NCBI RefSeq assembly: GCF_034702125.1
Contig: NC_085875.1
Coordinates: forward strand, 44,294,770 to 44,358,769
DNA length: 64,000 nt
Direction: 5' to 3'
DNA from: Engraulis encrasicolus
Taxonomy: Eukaryota > Chordata > Actinopteri > Clupeiformes > Engraulidae
Position numbers and translations under genes: made by a program
The notes under the pieces: generated by a model
The model's database searches: none
Seen by the model: the letters and a program-made list of their open reading frames with translations, nothing else
Told to the model about the DNA's origin: nothing
Part shown: positions 37,288 through 49,329 of the stretch, piece by piece
Layout of the letters: each line of letters opens with the position of its first letter
How positions within the stretch are numbered: the first letter of the stretch is position 1

Positions 37288-37290
<3 letters not shown>

Positions 37291-37358
<68 letters not shown>
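37291..37358. repeat. (CT)n microsatellite
   Basis: Pure CT run of about 33 units. Confidence 0.97.
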
Positions 37359-37363
<5 letters not shown>

Positions 37364-37766
37364 GGAAACTGGTCTTAGTCCACAAGTTTGGTGTTTGTCA
37401 AGAAGTGCCATGACACAACTTTGTTTAATGAAACCATAGTTTTGCTTGCCATAAGGCTAGAGGAACTAAGATGCCGCTGACACGTATGGACATTTTTCAA
37501 AACGAATCGTTTCATTGTCTCGTTTACATTTGAACTTCATTTTGGTAATTACCTTTTAAAACTCTGTACTGACCATTCCATACTACAATTTTATCTTTTG
37601 GTGGAAGTACAGTACGTAGGATGGGGTCGCAAGGCTACTAAAACACACCTATCACAATGCCATTTTTTATTAATCCACATGCTGTGTTTATATGTAAATG
37701 GCTTAAATAAATATCTGTGTTTAAACATATCCGCATACTTGTAAAGAGTGTCTTTGCAACTGATTA

Positions 37767-38115
37767 CTAGCCTGATAAACCAGCCTAAATGTGAGACCGG
37801 AGTAATTTAGTCTGGCCCCGATGAACGATACCTTCGAAGACTGTTGATGAGAACAACCTGTTGTTTTTTAAAACCATGCTGGGACTCTGACCAATCGGTG
37901 CTCTTTGCCGTTGATGTGCTTTCCCAACGGTGTTGCGAGATTCGTCGTCACTCCCTCAAAACCCCGCCCGCTTTGATTCAAAACAAATCGCTGCGTTTTG
38001 ATTGGTTTTGCCTGACTCAGGGCACAGCGTTCAAACGTTCTCAGATCCAAGGCCAGACCCACTCGCTAGCTGAAAAACTTTGGCGTCCAGCCGGTGGCGC
38101 TGGTTTACCAGGCTA
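37767..38115. mobile_element. hAT-type element, 349 bases
   Basis: Termini CTAGCCTGATAAACCAGC and, inverted, TAGCCTGGTAAACCAGC. A perfect 8-base duplication ACTGATTA flanks it (37759-37766 and 38116-38123). No transposase reading frame; non-autonomous. Confidence 0.88.
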
Positions 38116-38212
38116 ACTGATTAAACAGAAGAACATGATTGACATGTGGAGATTGTCCCATCTTTTTACCACAAGACAGGTCAGAATTAACAGTCCTACA
38201 ATATCTCTAGAG

Positions 38213-38461
38213 CAGTGGTTCTCAACCTTTTTTGAACAAATGCCCCCTGGACCTCATCCTAAGCCTCCCAAAGCCCCCTTGACATCATCATAAACACATT
38301 ATTGTACTGTATTATTGTATATTCAGTATTTAAAAAATCAAATGGACTAATGCTCCCAATGACAACTAAGCCCCACACCCTCTCAACTGTATCCTTCTCA
38401 ACGCCCCCTAGGGCTCCCCAACGCCCCCTAGGGGGCTGTACCGCCCCGTTGAGAAACACTA
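38213..38461. mobile_element. hAT-type element, 249 bases
   Basis: Starts CAGTGGTTCTCAACC and ends GTTGAGAAACACTA, inverted termini. A perfect palindromic 8-base duplication CTCTAGAG lies on both sides (38205-38212 and 38462-38469). Body with GCCCCCTAGGG phrases, as in many vertebrate non-autonomous hATs. Confidence 0.9.
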
Positions 38462-40410
38462 CTCTAGAGTGACTGACTTGCATTACGTAAGAGTGTCTTA
38501 CTTACTCCTTTTTCCCTTTAGTCCCCTTCTTTTGCCTCCTTCACATCTGGAGAAGTGGAAGGATACAGTACATTGCTTTGCAAATCAGTGTGGGAGAGGG
38601 TTTTCCAACTGCCTTGCTTGAGTTTCAGCATTTGGGCCTCAGCTGTTGCTTTTTGAAGGCTACAACAGCTAAACACCCCTTGTCCCTTTGCCTCCTGAGA
38701 TCTTTTATCTTTGACATGGCCCTGTTATGGCACGTTTTTATGTGTACATGCATTTGTGTACTATATGTATATGGATGTACTGCAGTACGTGTAACTAGTG
38801 CGAAATGTTCGCCTGTTTTCATTCGGATAGTTTAAAAAGTCAAATTAAATGCAAACAATCTTCTGGCGTCTTTAAGACATACTGTCTTTGTACATACTGT
38901 CCTCAGGTGCTCATATGAATAGCTATGTGTATTCTGAGCAGGTTCTTGTGTGTCAGGGTCTTGTGTGTAGAGATGTACACAGGACAAGCTTATCTCGCCC
39001 ATCTCCCTCCAGACTGTGGTGTTTGGGTTTGAACGAAATGAGGGACTGGTCATGTGGGTAGTAGGGTAGATTGCCTTTTTAGGGGGCATTTAACAGTTGA
39101 GTGGAGGGGTAAGAGTGGCACGCAAGAGCCCCTCAGTGTGAGGCCAAATTTTACAGCCTCTTTGAGTAAAGGGACCTAAGTGAAAAAAAAGAGTTTCATT
39201 TAATTGCCTGAGGTCAAACGGTCACGATTCCTGTCTTGTCATCTGTACTCTCTTGATGTACCTTCTTTTTCTCCTGCCAAAGGAGTTGGGGAGGGGGTCC
39301 TGTTGTAATCCCAAAGTAGCCACCAGTCCAAACAGAGTGAGTCAGGCCAGGGAAGAGAAGCACCATTGTGTGGAATTTGCTGCAGTCAGGCTTTGTCAGG
39401 CGTTCGTTCTCTGCGGCATTGTGGAATGCAAAGCCAGAGCAATCCCTAAAGCTTTGCTAATTTGCACAGGGAGATTCGGGCCCAGATATAGCCGTTGAAA
39501 GAAACACTCCTGGCCCCACTCTTCCTGTAACGCTGCCATTTGTGTGAAGGTTTGTCTTCGGTCGTCACCCCCAGGCCGGTCCCCACATTGTTTCTGAGCC
39601 GTTATGAAGAAGCTGCTCTGTGTGTCTGGAAAAAAAAACGTTCATACATTTCATATTTGGGCATGTTTTGAGAAGAGATTTAAGAGGACATGGTGTCTTC
39701 ATCCATGACAGCCTTAGTTTTTTTTTGACAGTGCACTCTTGCGCTGCCATAGGCAGACATACGTGTAGAGACCCCATCTGATAGACACTTGAGTCCCTCA
39801 TATCATCTTCTCAGCAGCAGCCTAGGGCATGGGACAGACAGACAGACTGGGTGGGTGGTGTTGGTTGCTTGACAAAGGAAATGCGTTTTTTTCCAGAGTG
39901 GAGGAGGCCATTGTTGGCTGTCAAGTGTTGGCTTGTGTCGGAGATTGCATCAGATTGCAGCAGCTAATACTTGTGAAGCTGAACTGGAGAGCTTGGGTAG
40001 AAACATCCAAGCCAAACACTTGGATGCCTTCCCTTCCCCTTCGGCTGACATTGCTGGCATCCTTTGTGGAATGAAAGGTGGTTGAGGTGTAAACGTGCAA
40101 CCCACAGCTGTTAAAATGGGCAGAGGTGATGTTGAGAAGTAAAGTGAGTTCAACTGACATCCAATCTAACTTTTGATTCAATCCATTTAGAAGTGTGGAC
40201 AGCACACAGTAGCGTCTGTCAATTAATTGTCATTTCAGCTGATTATGACGATTTCGGACTAGGAGATCATTAACTATTACATAATAGAGTTTCCAGAGGT
40301 GTACATCTATATTGACTGTGGCTTTTCAGGCTTAGTATTTGTTCTAACAAATGTTAATAGCACAGGAAATGCCATTTCATCCGGTTAGCTGGACATTCTG
40401 GTATATGAAT

Positions 40411-40540
40411 TCTTCAAGTATCTTTTGTTTCAGACATGTAAAAGTTTTTTTTCTTTTACCTCACATGTTTCGAGAGTCACATGTTGAAGTGTGACATGAT
40501 TTAAAACTTTTACATGTCTGAAACACAAGAAACTTGAAGA
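40411..40540. repeat. Foldback repeat with 37-base arms
   Basis: The left arm (40411-40447) contains GTTTCAGACATGTAAAAG; the right arm (40504-40540) is its reverse complement with two mismatches in 37. The loop is 56 bases. Probably a small MITE; no duplication was read. Confidence 0.8.
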
Positions 40541-42167
40541 TTTTATTAATATAACTTAAGACATAAAGAGCGTCATACATGTACTCAAGTATATGTGTCA
40601 GTTTGGGCCATTGCCTGTGTGCCGGTTAGATGGCTATGTGATTGCTTTACTGTACACCTCGGGGACTTTTTCATCTGTTTCTCTAATCATTGTTATGCTG
40701 ACCCACATTTCAACAGGAACTCTCTCTAGTCCAAGAAAAACATAACAAGTGTTTTGAGAAAAACGTAATACCCACATAGCAATAAAGGATTTTTTTTGGA
40801 CTTGACCCTGCAGCACTGTAGATACTGTCAGGTGAAGTTCTTCACAACCAGCTCTGCTAATGCAGAGTGCTTTTTATGTTTTTATGATCATTATTGCAGA
40901 GTCAAATTAAACACACTTGTGTTTCACATTTTATATGATGGATCCTAATGCCAAAAATGGCTCTATGGCTCACAGTTTCAATAAGAAGTGCAATACCGGT
41001 ACATATTGATCTGGCACCTGCCCATTTGTACCTTGTTTTTCTCAGAAATTATCTATGTCACATTTCTCATGAATAAGTTTTAAATTAAACTAATGATTGA
41101 TTTCAAAAGGCACACAATGGTGTATTCTTTCGGGAGACCGACCTGGCTCACTAGCAGAGCTCCAGATTCACATTCAGATCCAGATTCATCTCAATGCGAA
41201 AGTGGAATTTTTATGATTAGTTATGGTGTGATGCAACCTGACTCTTGCCAGATGAGTGGGTTCTGCCATGCTCCACAAACAATCATGTGGAAGTACACTA
41301 TATGTGTAGATCTGCAAACGTGGTTTTATGAAAATAAAATCTTGCATTATATGACTGGAGAAACCATTGGCTGACATTTTTAATGAGCTTCTCCTTTGAC
41401 TACTCACAGATTCGAAAATACAGTTGAGATTACAGAATCAACATTGGTGGATGAGTCCATGGGAGCGGCCATTGTTGGCTGAAACAACTGTCACATTTCA
41501 CAGATTTTCCCTTCTCAACAACGTCTACACTATGAATCTATGACATTTCTACCACATGGCGGTTCAGGAGCAGGGCAAATCTGAATCCTCCAGAACCTCA
41601 TGTCAACTCACGAAGCTGAGTAGAGTCAGGCTAGGTGTGAAGTGTCTTCGCACTTTGTGTTGATGTTGTTCTGTCGTGTCAATGCATGGGAAAGTGCGTT
41701 ATTTGGACACTTTGACATCAAAATCTAATTCTGAATCCAGCTCTGATACGTTTATACTTGAGATATTCAGGATGGCATCCAAGATGGTTAAAGCAACCCT
41801 CACTGTTATTCTTGTTTTTCTGCAGCAATTTGACATTGTAAAGGATATCTATTTTATCATGTAAAATTAATGCAGTGCATGCCTGTAGTACAGTATTACA
41901 ACATGAAACAACACTACTTAGTATTTGAAGTACTTCATAGGCAAGGAAGCGACCCAATGTCGGTGGTGGTTACTTGTGACCAATGTTGTTATCACACGCT
42001 GTGCTCTTTATCACTCTGGACATTTGGACTGTGGAATTTCCCCTGTGGTATCCCTTGGCAGGCTGCGGACCTGCAAGACCAGGAGCTGCATCCTGTTCCC
42101 AAAAGATGTTGTCATGGGTTTTCTTGCCATCACCTCACATTCCACACAAGTTCCACTTCAGGGTAGT

Positions 42168-42268
42168 GCTGTTGCTTTAATTCAACAATTAGAGAGTACT
42201 CTACAATCTAGAAGATGTCAAATTGACACTTTTAGTGTTGAATTAACACTATTTTGTATTGACACTGT
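42168..42268. mobile_element. palindromic MITE, family B copy
   Basis: TTTAATTCAACAATTAGAG on the left and TTTTAGTGTTGAATTAACA on the right, inverted, about 35 bases apart. Confidence 0.7.
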
Positions 42269-42728
42269 AATTTAATGTATGTTGAATCAGGACATTGAAG
42301 GAATAGCAAGCAAAGTAAAAAGCCACACTTGTTATATAGTTATGTCTTTACTTGATAGGCTACTCCACTTATTGGTTAGAGGTTGTGATATGAGAATAAT
42401 CAATATTTTAGAGAGGTATGACCCTGCTATGATGGTGAAAGTAGTAATGTCTTTGTTATGACACTTGTATATGACATTTGGAAAGCACTTAGTGGTGCGT
42501 TAAAATCCAGGGCTTTCTATGATGACTTTTTAGATCCCTGCATGTTTCATAGCTACACTATACAGTTTGTGTCCCTCACTCTAGCTGTGGCTGCCAAGCT
42601 TGGCACTAATTTGGTGAATCCAAAGCTCCATTAGTGTTGGTTGGTGCTCCCTGCCAAGAAACGGAATTTTGTGGAATATAAACACAACGGCTGCCCTGAC
42701 AGGCTATGAGTCAGTGAATATTTAGATC

Positions 42729-42998
42729 AGGGATTCTCAAACTGGGGGGTAAGGACCCCTAGAAGGGGCGCAGAGGTACTGCAGGGATTCTCAATCTTTT
42801 TTGGGCCATTGAGAGGAGCTTTTGCCAAGGAACCCTAATTGTAGTTACCAAACTTGTCCCAAATAGTCATTTTGAGGCAAAAGTAGAGCATACAGTATGT
42901 CAGTTTTTGTCTTAAATGTGGGCCTCTACTGCTGTAATACTGTAGCAAACATGTTCCCCTGGCAATCTGCTATGGACCCCTACTTTGAGAATCTCTGA
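42729..42998. mobile_element. hAT-type element, 270 bases
   Basis: Ends AGGGATTCTCAAACT and, inverted, TCAGAGATTCTCAAAG. Flanking octamers TTTAGATC (42721-42728) and CTTAGATC (42999-43006) differ at one base. A second internal GCAGGGATTCTCAATC at about 42780 suggests partial internal duplication. Confidence 0.75.
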
Positions 42999-43667
42999 CT
43001 TAGATCACCACGACGCAGTCTCGTTAGTCGCAGGTTCGTATCCCGGCAACTCTATATCAGCCCAGTCAGAATGCAAGTAGAACACAGTGCGAGCAGGGAG
43101 GCCATGTTTTGACTGCCATTCTCTTTATTACAGTGAGGCTACAAAGGGCAAACAGCTTTTATTTTGTGTTGTGTGTGGCTGGCAGCAGAGAGTACATAGC
43201 GATTTCACAGGTTCACAGGTCAGCTTCCGACATGTTTTGGCTGGCTGATGGAGGCTTTGTTGACATTTACTTTGTGCGAGCCGAGGTATTCAAGCTTTGT
43301 TTCGGTTTGTTTTTTCTGTTTTTTGGCACTTGTTGACCGCAGTTAGTGGTGATCAGGACATCCACATCAATGATCTCCTGTGTTTCCCACAGAACATTTG
43401 TTAGTGAATGTGGTAGTGGGCTAGCTGGTGTTAGACAAACACGACTATCATTTTTAGGGAGGCAATTTTATATAACATATCACTGATTCTTGAGAAAGTG
43501 GCTAAAACAGGTTGTAATGTTGACAGAAAAAAACAAAGTGAATTAAAAATTATATGGTATATCCTCGTAGAGTAAGTTCTTGGCTTTTCAGAAATGCACA
43601 AGGCCAATCTCCCCATTATGTATTTTTTTCAGAAATCAGGCTTTTCTCCGATCATACCTTGTTTTTT

Positions 43668-45055
43668 GTCAACACCGTCAGACACAATAAAAAGTTATTA
43701 AAATTGTATTGATTTGGTTGCATATGTATCTGGAGTTTTTAAGTGATTATGTGTATTTTTTGGTTCACACATATGCCTTTAAATGTTGAAAATTCACTTT
43801 TGTTCTATTTTAATACTGTTTCATGTGTTCTAATTTTAAAATATGTACCGTCATACGATGCTTACTTAACGCCTAAATACAACAAACATTTTTTTGTAAT
43901 TTCACAAATATTCGTGTAGGCTTAAATTGGCTATTACTTTGATATTTCAACAACTCCTAAGGAAAATGTTGTAAGCACATTCCTTTAAAATGTCCAAAAC
44001 TCCTTCTTACGGTGGTGACTTAAGAACTGACAGTGGTGACAGTAATCTGAGAGTGGTGAAAGTGGCCTAATTAGTACCTGCATTTAGCAAAATAAATAGC
44101 CCTCTCAAGTCAATGGCATCTTGCATAAACACTTTATTTTTGTGTGTGCACAGTATGAGCATGTGTTTTTACTTCATTAGTTAGATTACCTAGGAAGTAA
44201 GCCACTGGTTGTTGAAAATGTGGTAAAAAACAGCTTTTAAGTTGTTCAAATCCAAAATATAGAGGTGTATTATCATAGATGTAGGTCTTGGCTGTGCAGT
44301 GAATGCATTGGCCAAGCTCCCCATGTTTAACATTTTTCATAAAATGGGCTCTTTCTTGTTTTGTCAACAGCGGCAGACAGAATTAGAAGTAAAAACACAT
44401 GTTTACTGTATTAAAGTGAATTACTTTAACAATTCAACATAACTGTAGATACTTATTGCATGCATATTCTAAAAACACGTAAAACATGTGTTTTTTTGGT
44501 GAACTCCATCAGATGTCACCACCGTCAGGTTTTCTGACAAAAAAACCTCCAAATGCACCTCAGTGGTGGCTAGAGTATCATTTTGGATCACAATTATTAC
44601 TAACATGCCTAGTAATGTTTCATTAACCAGCACAATTTAGTATAATATGGAACAACATGATGAGCAGAACAAAATCTGACGGTGGTGACATCTGACGGTG
44701 TGAGACAAAAAAGCACTCTTTTAAATATTATGCATTGTTTGTTCACATTAGCCATTTCATTTTCGCTCTGTTTCTTGGGTGCTTCATACCTTTTCTGAAA
44801 AAAATTATATCTATTAACATTAATGTAATACAATACTATTAAAACCCCCGACGGTGTTGACAGTTTATGGTTGGGACAGTACCAGTGTCCAAACAAATTA
44901 ACAAATTGAGGACAAAAAAATAAACTTACAGGAGCTTCAGTGATGGTGAAGTAGGCAGTAGAGCTAAAGGTTTGAAAAGGGGTCCTCAGTAATGAAAATT
45001 ACCTTGTGCATACCTGATTTTATTGTCTTTTAGAAAAAAATCTGACGGTGGTGAC
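43668..45055. repeat. Region with recurring GTCACCACCGTCAG motif
   Basis: The 14-base motif, or its complement CTGACGGTGGTGAC, recurs in both orientations, exact or nearly so: 43668, 44009, 44027, 44363, 44515, 44676, 44692 (partial), 44850 and 45042. Around 43668 and 44363 the motif sits in two diverged copies of a longer unit (CCAATCTCCCCAT / CCAAGCTCCCCAT upstream of TTGTTTTxTGTCAAC). It does not match any element family I know. Confidence 0.6.
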
Positions 45056-46514
45056 CAATATGCTGGACACATGTTGGAGCAATCAGTAAATAATAGTAAA
45101 TATTGTTTTACATCCACTTTGTGCACATCTGTAGAACCACTTTAATATGGTCTTCCACATCATGGTGATATTGTTCAATTCTGTTAGTGATTTTTGTATT
45201 TTAAGTCAATTGAAATGATGATGCCAGTCCTTGGGACAGGCGTTTTTACAGGGTGTGGACAGGTTTATAGCCATGAAAAGTAATAAAATTACACTTAAAT
45301 ATTTCAAACAAAAATGTATTCGTGTGACAGACCCCTTGGCCATTACCTGGGTTCATTTTGTTTGTGAAAATGTAGTTGATTTTCAACAGAATTAATATTT
45401 TACTGCAGGGACATGTTTTTGCCAAACTTTCAAGAATCAGTGATATGACATGAAAACCACAAAAAATAAAGTTGCTAATACATTTTTTTGGTAAGCAACT
45501 TTGGAAATGACATGCATACAAAGAAATTCCCTAGAAATTCACAGTAACAAAAAAGTGTTTTCAGTGGACGTGTAAAGGGTTGGGGGGAAAACGGCATCAG
45601 TCCCAGGGCAGCCTTGCTGTTTCCAGTGCAGTGGAGCATGTGGCCTACTTGACACGGCAGCTTCCCTTCAGTAGGAGAGAATACATTTCAAGCACGACAA
45701 TTACTTACAGTGCTTCCCATGTGGCTTCAATATTGTACCACTAAATTTGAACACTGCCTAGGCAACGCTGGTCATGTCAGCATTTGGATCATGCTTTACA
45801 AGTTGCTGAAATGGCAGCGGAGATTTCAATCTTAATGGCAGCTATGATGATGAATCAACATACAAATACCATCTCCCACAAATACTCCAGCCTCCTAAAA
45901 TACTGCAGTTGGCACTTTACTGTACAGTATGTGATGTGTGCGTGTCAGAAAAGCCCCTTTGTCTGCAAGTCATTAACACACCCAATGATTTGGTCTGCGA
46001 TAAGTCCACTTGGCCTTCGGTTCATGAATTTGATACCACAGAGCACATTGATAAAAATGTTTTCAGCATCCTTGGCTATTCGTCATGGTCTCATATTCGT
46101 TGTACCAGAAGTGGAATGTAAAACAAACAGAGAACAGATGGTTTCTACTATTGCCCTGAAGAGATTTTTCACTAAATCCCCCAAAAGTCCCTTATTTGGC
46201 AGCTAATACCATACTTCCCCAGCCCCTTTTGAACAGCATCCTGTTGATGGAAATATCTTAACTGGAGCATTATACACAAACAAATAAATAAATATCTGAT
46301 TGGCGTTTTTGTTTATTGGAACATTGCCCTGTTTCTTCCTGCTATTTCCTGAATGACTCAATGTCCCTCGTGACCTGACTGTGATAAGCCACTGGACCAC
46401 TGGTAATGGTGCTTCTCTGCAGTTTGAAACATGATGAAAGCACCAGCTTTTTGTTAAGTGGAACTCATTGAGTTGACATGCAGAGTGACATGCATCTGCT
46501 GGTAGTGGAAGCAA
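45056..46514 (+). other. pxdn: pxdn intron 1, 45-46.5 kb
   Basis: Unique AT-rich sequence. I see nothing that can be named. Confidence 0.5.
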
Positions 46515-46905
46515 ATATCACTTATACTGATAGATAGCCTAAGCCCAAACAGACCACAAGTTATCCAAACTCTAGTGCTATGTATTCAAAATGCTGCTGC
46601 TAGAATTCTAACCAAAATTAAGAAAAGAGACTATATCAGTGAGATTTGGAAATATCTTTATTGTGGATATGTTGTAGACATGCTGGAGCAATATCATACT
46701 AAAAGATGTCTTAGATCCTCATGGTCTCCTCGAGGTACTGGTTGTACCTATAAGGTAAAACCCAGACAGGGTGAAATGGCATTTAATCATTGTGCTGCCA
46801 AATGCTTGAACCAGCTTCCTGTCCAAATTGGACTGCCCCAACAGTATCATGTTTTAAAAAGAAGTTTGAAATGCTTTATTTTCATCTGCCTTTGGTCATA
46901 GCTTC
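46515..46905 (+). mobile_element. Degraded LINE (L2-like) remnant
   Basis: On the plus strand the translation shows IQNAAARILTKIKKRDYISEI and, further on, EMAFNHCAAKCLNQLPVQI and LKRSLKCFIF, which follow the layout of the L2 reverse-transcriptase C-terminus (IQNAAARIL...HYAPKLWNxLP). The middle is shortened. An old, 5'-truncated copy. Confidence 0.7.
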
Positions 46906-47614
46906 TCAACCCATGAGTAGAATTCTATACTGTGTTGTCATCTCAGCCCATGCAGAATACTTTGCGTGGCCATGTCAATGATGGGATAGAAATCTGCACA
47001 CCTGGTCTCAGTGAGGTGGGATGTGCATTCTTTTACTCTGTTAAGGTGTTGTCCTGTCGACCTAGGAGCAGAATGTTGTCATTTCAACCCATTCACAATC
47101 CTGTTTGTGGTGCTGTCATCTCAGTCCACGAGTGAAAGGGATGGCCTAATCTTTGCACACAGTGAGTAGAGGGATATCTTTACACTGCGGCCTAGAACTG
47201 CACACATGCCGGGCGATGATTTTTGTGCCTGCCACCCGGGAGAGTGTACATGACAGATCTAATAATGAAAGTATTGTGTGATGCTTAGTTCTCTAAAGCC
47301 ATATGACGGATGGCGTTCCAAACGTCTTAACTTTGTGTGCAAGAGCACAACCGCATGCGGTTTTACTGGAAGTACATACAGAGTTCATCCTCACAAACAT
47401 GTCTGGAAAACAGGTTAGGATGAATTTTATATATCCTCCACAATTGCAATGGACATGCGGAACATATTCCTATAGTAACGCTGCAAAACGTTTTGAATGA
47501 CAGTTCTCTCAAAGAAATCTTTCGGTCAACCCCGGCCTAAGAACTTACAGACAATCAATAACCAGCATGACGGATATCCCAGATCGACGTGATACGGAAT
47601 GTGTATAGTCTTCC

Positions 47615-47957
<343 letters not shown>

Positions 47958-48222
47958 CGCGCTTGCATGGTGCTGCTGAAAGCTCAGTTTTCAAGCACTC
48001 GCTCAAGCACAACTGGGTGGAATCCTGGCCTTCAGATTCCTGTCCCGAGGTATGAAATATTTTCCACCGTGTACATCAAATGAAAACTGCTCCCCGTGTT
48101 CCCCCTGCTGAAAGCATGGCCCGAAGCCTCACGTCAAAGGATTCGCACAATGCGGGCAGCCCCATGTCGAAGCATGCCACACCGGCTGAAGTGCAGCCGG
48201 CAAGCACGTGCACGCACATAGC

Positions 48223-48225
<3 letters not shown>

Positions 48226-48312
<87 letters not shown>
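48226..48312. repeat. (CA)n microsatellite
   Basis: Pure CA run of about 43 units, with degenerate CACACA-rich sequence after it to about 48390. Confidence 0.97.
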
Positions 48313-48314
<2 letters not shown>

Positions 48315-49143
48315 GCGCACAAAGCACACACACAGCACACATGCACACACACTCACAATCACACACACACTACACATGCACGTACACACATACAGACTTG
48401 CTGTCTGGCACAGTCTGTGCTGAGCTGTGGGAGGGTGGTGCCATGGTGGTGGTGGTGGTGTGTGTATGGTATGGGGTTGAGGAGGTCGTTTGTCTTGTCC
48501 CCTGGTCTGGCTTTCTACTGCTGTGCAGAAAGTGCCGCGAGCACTGTGGAGAATATTTCCAATGGGGATCCTGTGTCAGCGTATATGAAATGTAAGCAAA
48601 CAAGTCTTGACTTGGAGGGCCATTTGAAAAAAAGTTCACATAGTTACATTCACCCTTTTTAGTTGGAGGCCTTTCTTTCTGAACACAGTGGAGTGGAGTT
48701 TTCATTTTTGATACATGTACTGTAGCAACATCAGCGTTATCTTTCTCTGTATTTGGACTTGCCCTTGGTTGCTTGCTCACTTGGAAGCAGAGAGGTCTCT
48801 TCTCTTGTTACTTTCACTTTCACAGTTGAACTATGGCTTGTGGAACTAAAGAAATAACAAAAAAGACTAGATGTTTCTTTGCCAAAGCTACTGTTCTGCT
48901 CACATCACCACTGCTTCTGGCAAAATTGTCTCTGTGCTACTGTATCTAAATATACAACCCAGCCTGCCAGCAATGCCAGGAGAGCTGCGAAAAGAATTTG
49001 GGAAATGTGGTCACATTGGGAACTCTATTACCTGATCTCAAACAGAAAAATTAACTTCTAGTGAATTGAACAAAGGTGTAGGTCACAGGGCTTCTGCGTT
49101 CTGTTTAGTAGTGCGAAGGTGCTCTTTGGTTAGACGTAACTTA

Positions 49144-49329
49144 GAGATGTGTGATGAAATCCAAGGCAGTCTTCGTCTTCATTAAAAAGCTTTTAATTAA
49201 ATGTAGCTAGTTCATATTTGAACGGTTAACAGTTGCCAACATATTTCGGCCGAGCATTGGCCTTCATCAGGGCTTTGCCCAAGCTTTTTAATGATGACGA
49301 AGAGTGCCTTGGATTTCATCATACATCTC
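49144..49329. mobile_element. Inverted-repeat MITE, 186 bases
   Basis: Arms of about 49 bases: GATGAAATCCAAGGCAGTC at the left and GCCTTGGATTTCATCATAC at the right, ending in GAGATGT / ACATCTC. The centre holds ATTTCGGCCGAGCATTGGCC. No transposase. Confidence 0.8.

Larger units (their letters stand above)
31841..37290 (+). other. pxdn: pxdn intron 1, central part
   Basis: Two copies of repeat family C (34365, 35856), a 15-base-arm hairpin (34783-34835), a CT-rich stretch (32700-33010) and a short TG run (35423-35452). I see no coding exon. Confidence 0.55.
38470..43667 (+). other. pxdn: pxdn intron 1, 38.5-43.7 kb
   Basis: Largely unique. Named items inside are a foldback (40411-40540), a family B palindrome (42168) and a hAT element (42729). 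No exon detected. Confidence 0.55.

Noticed and set aside
43009..43060. GGTTCGTATCC near 43033, similar to a tRNA B-box
   Set aside because: No A-box at the right distance, no cloverleaf and no SINE body, so not called as a tRNA or SINE.
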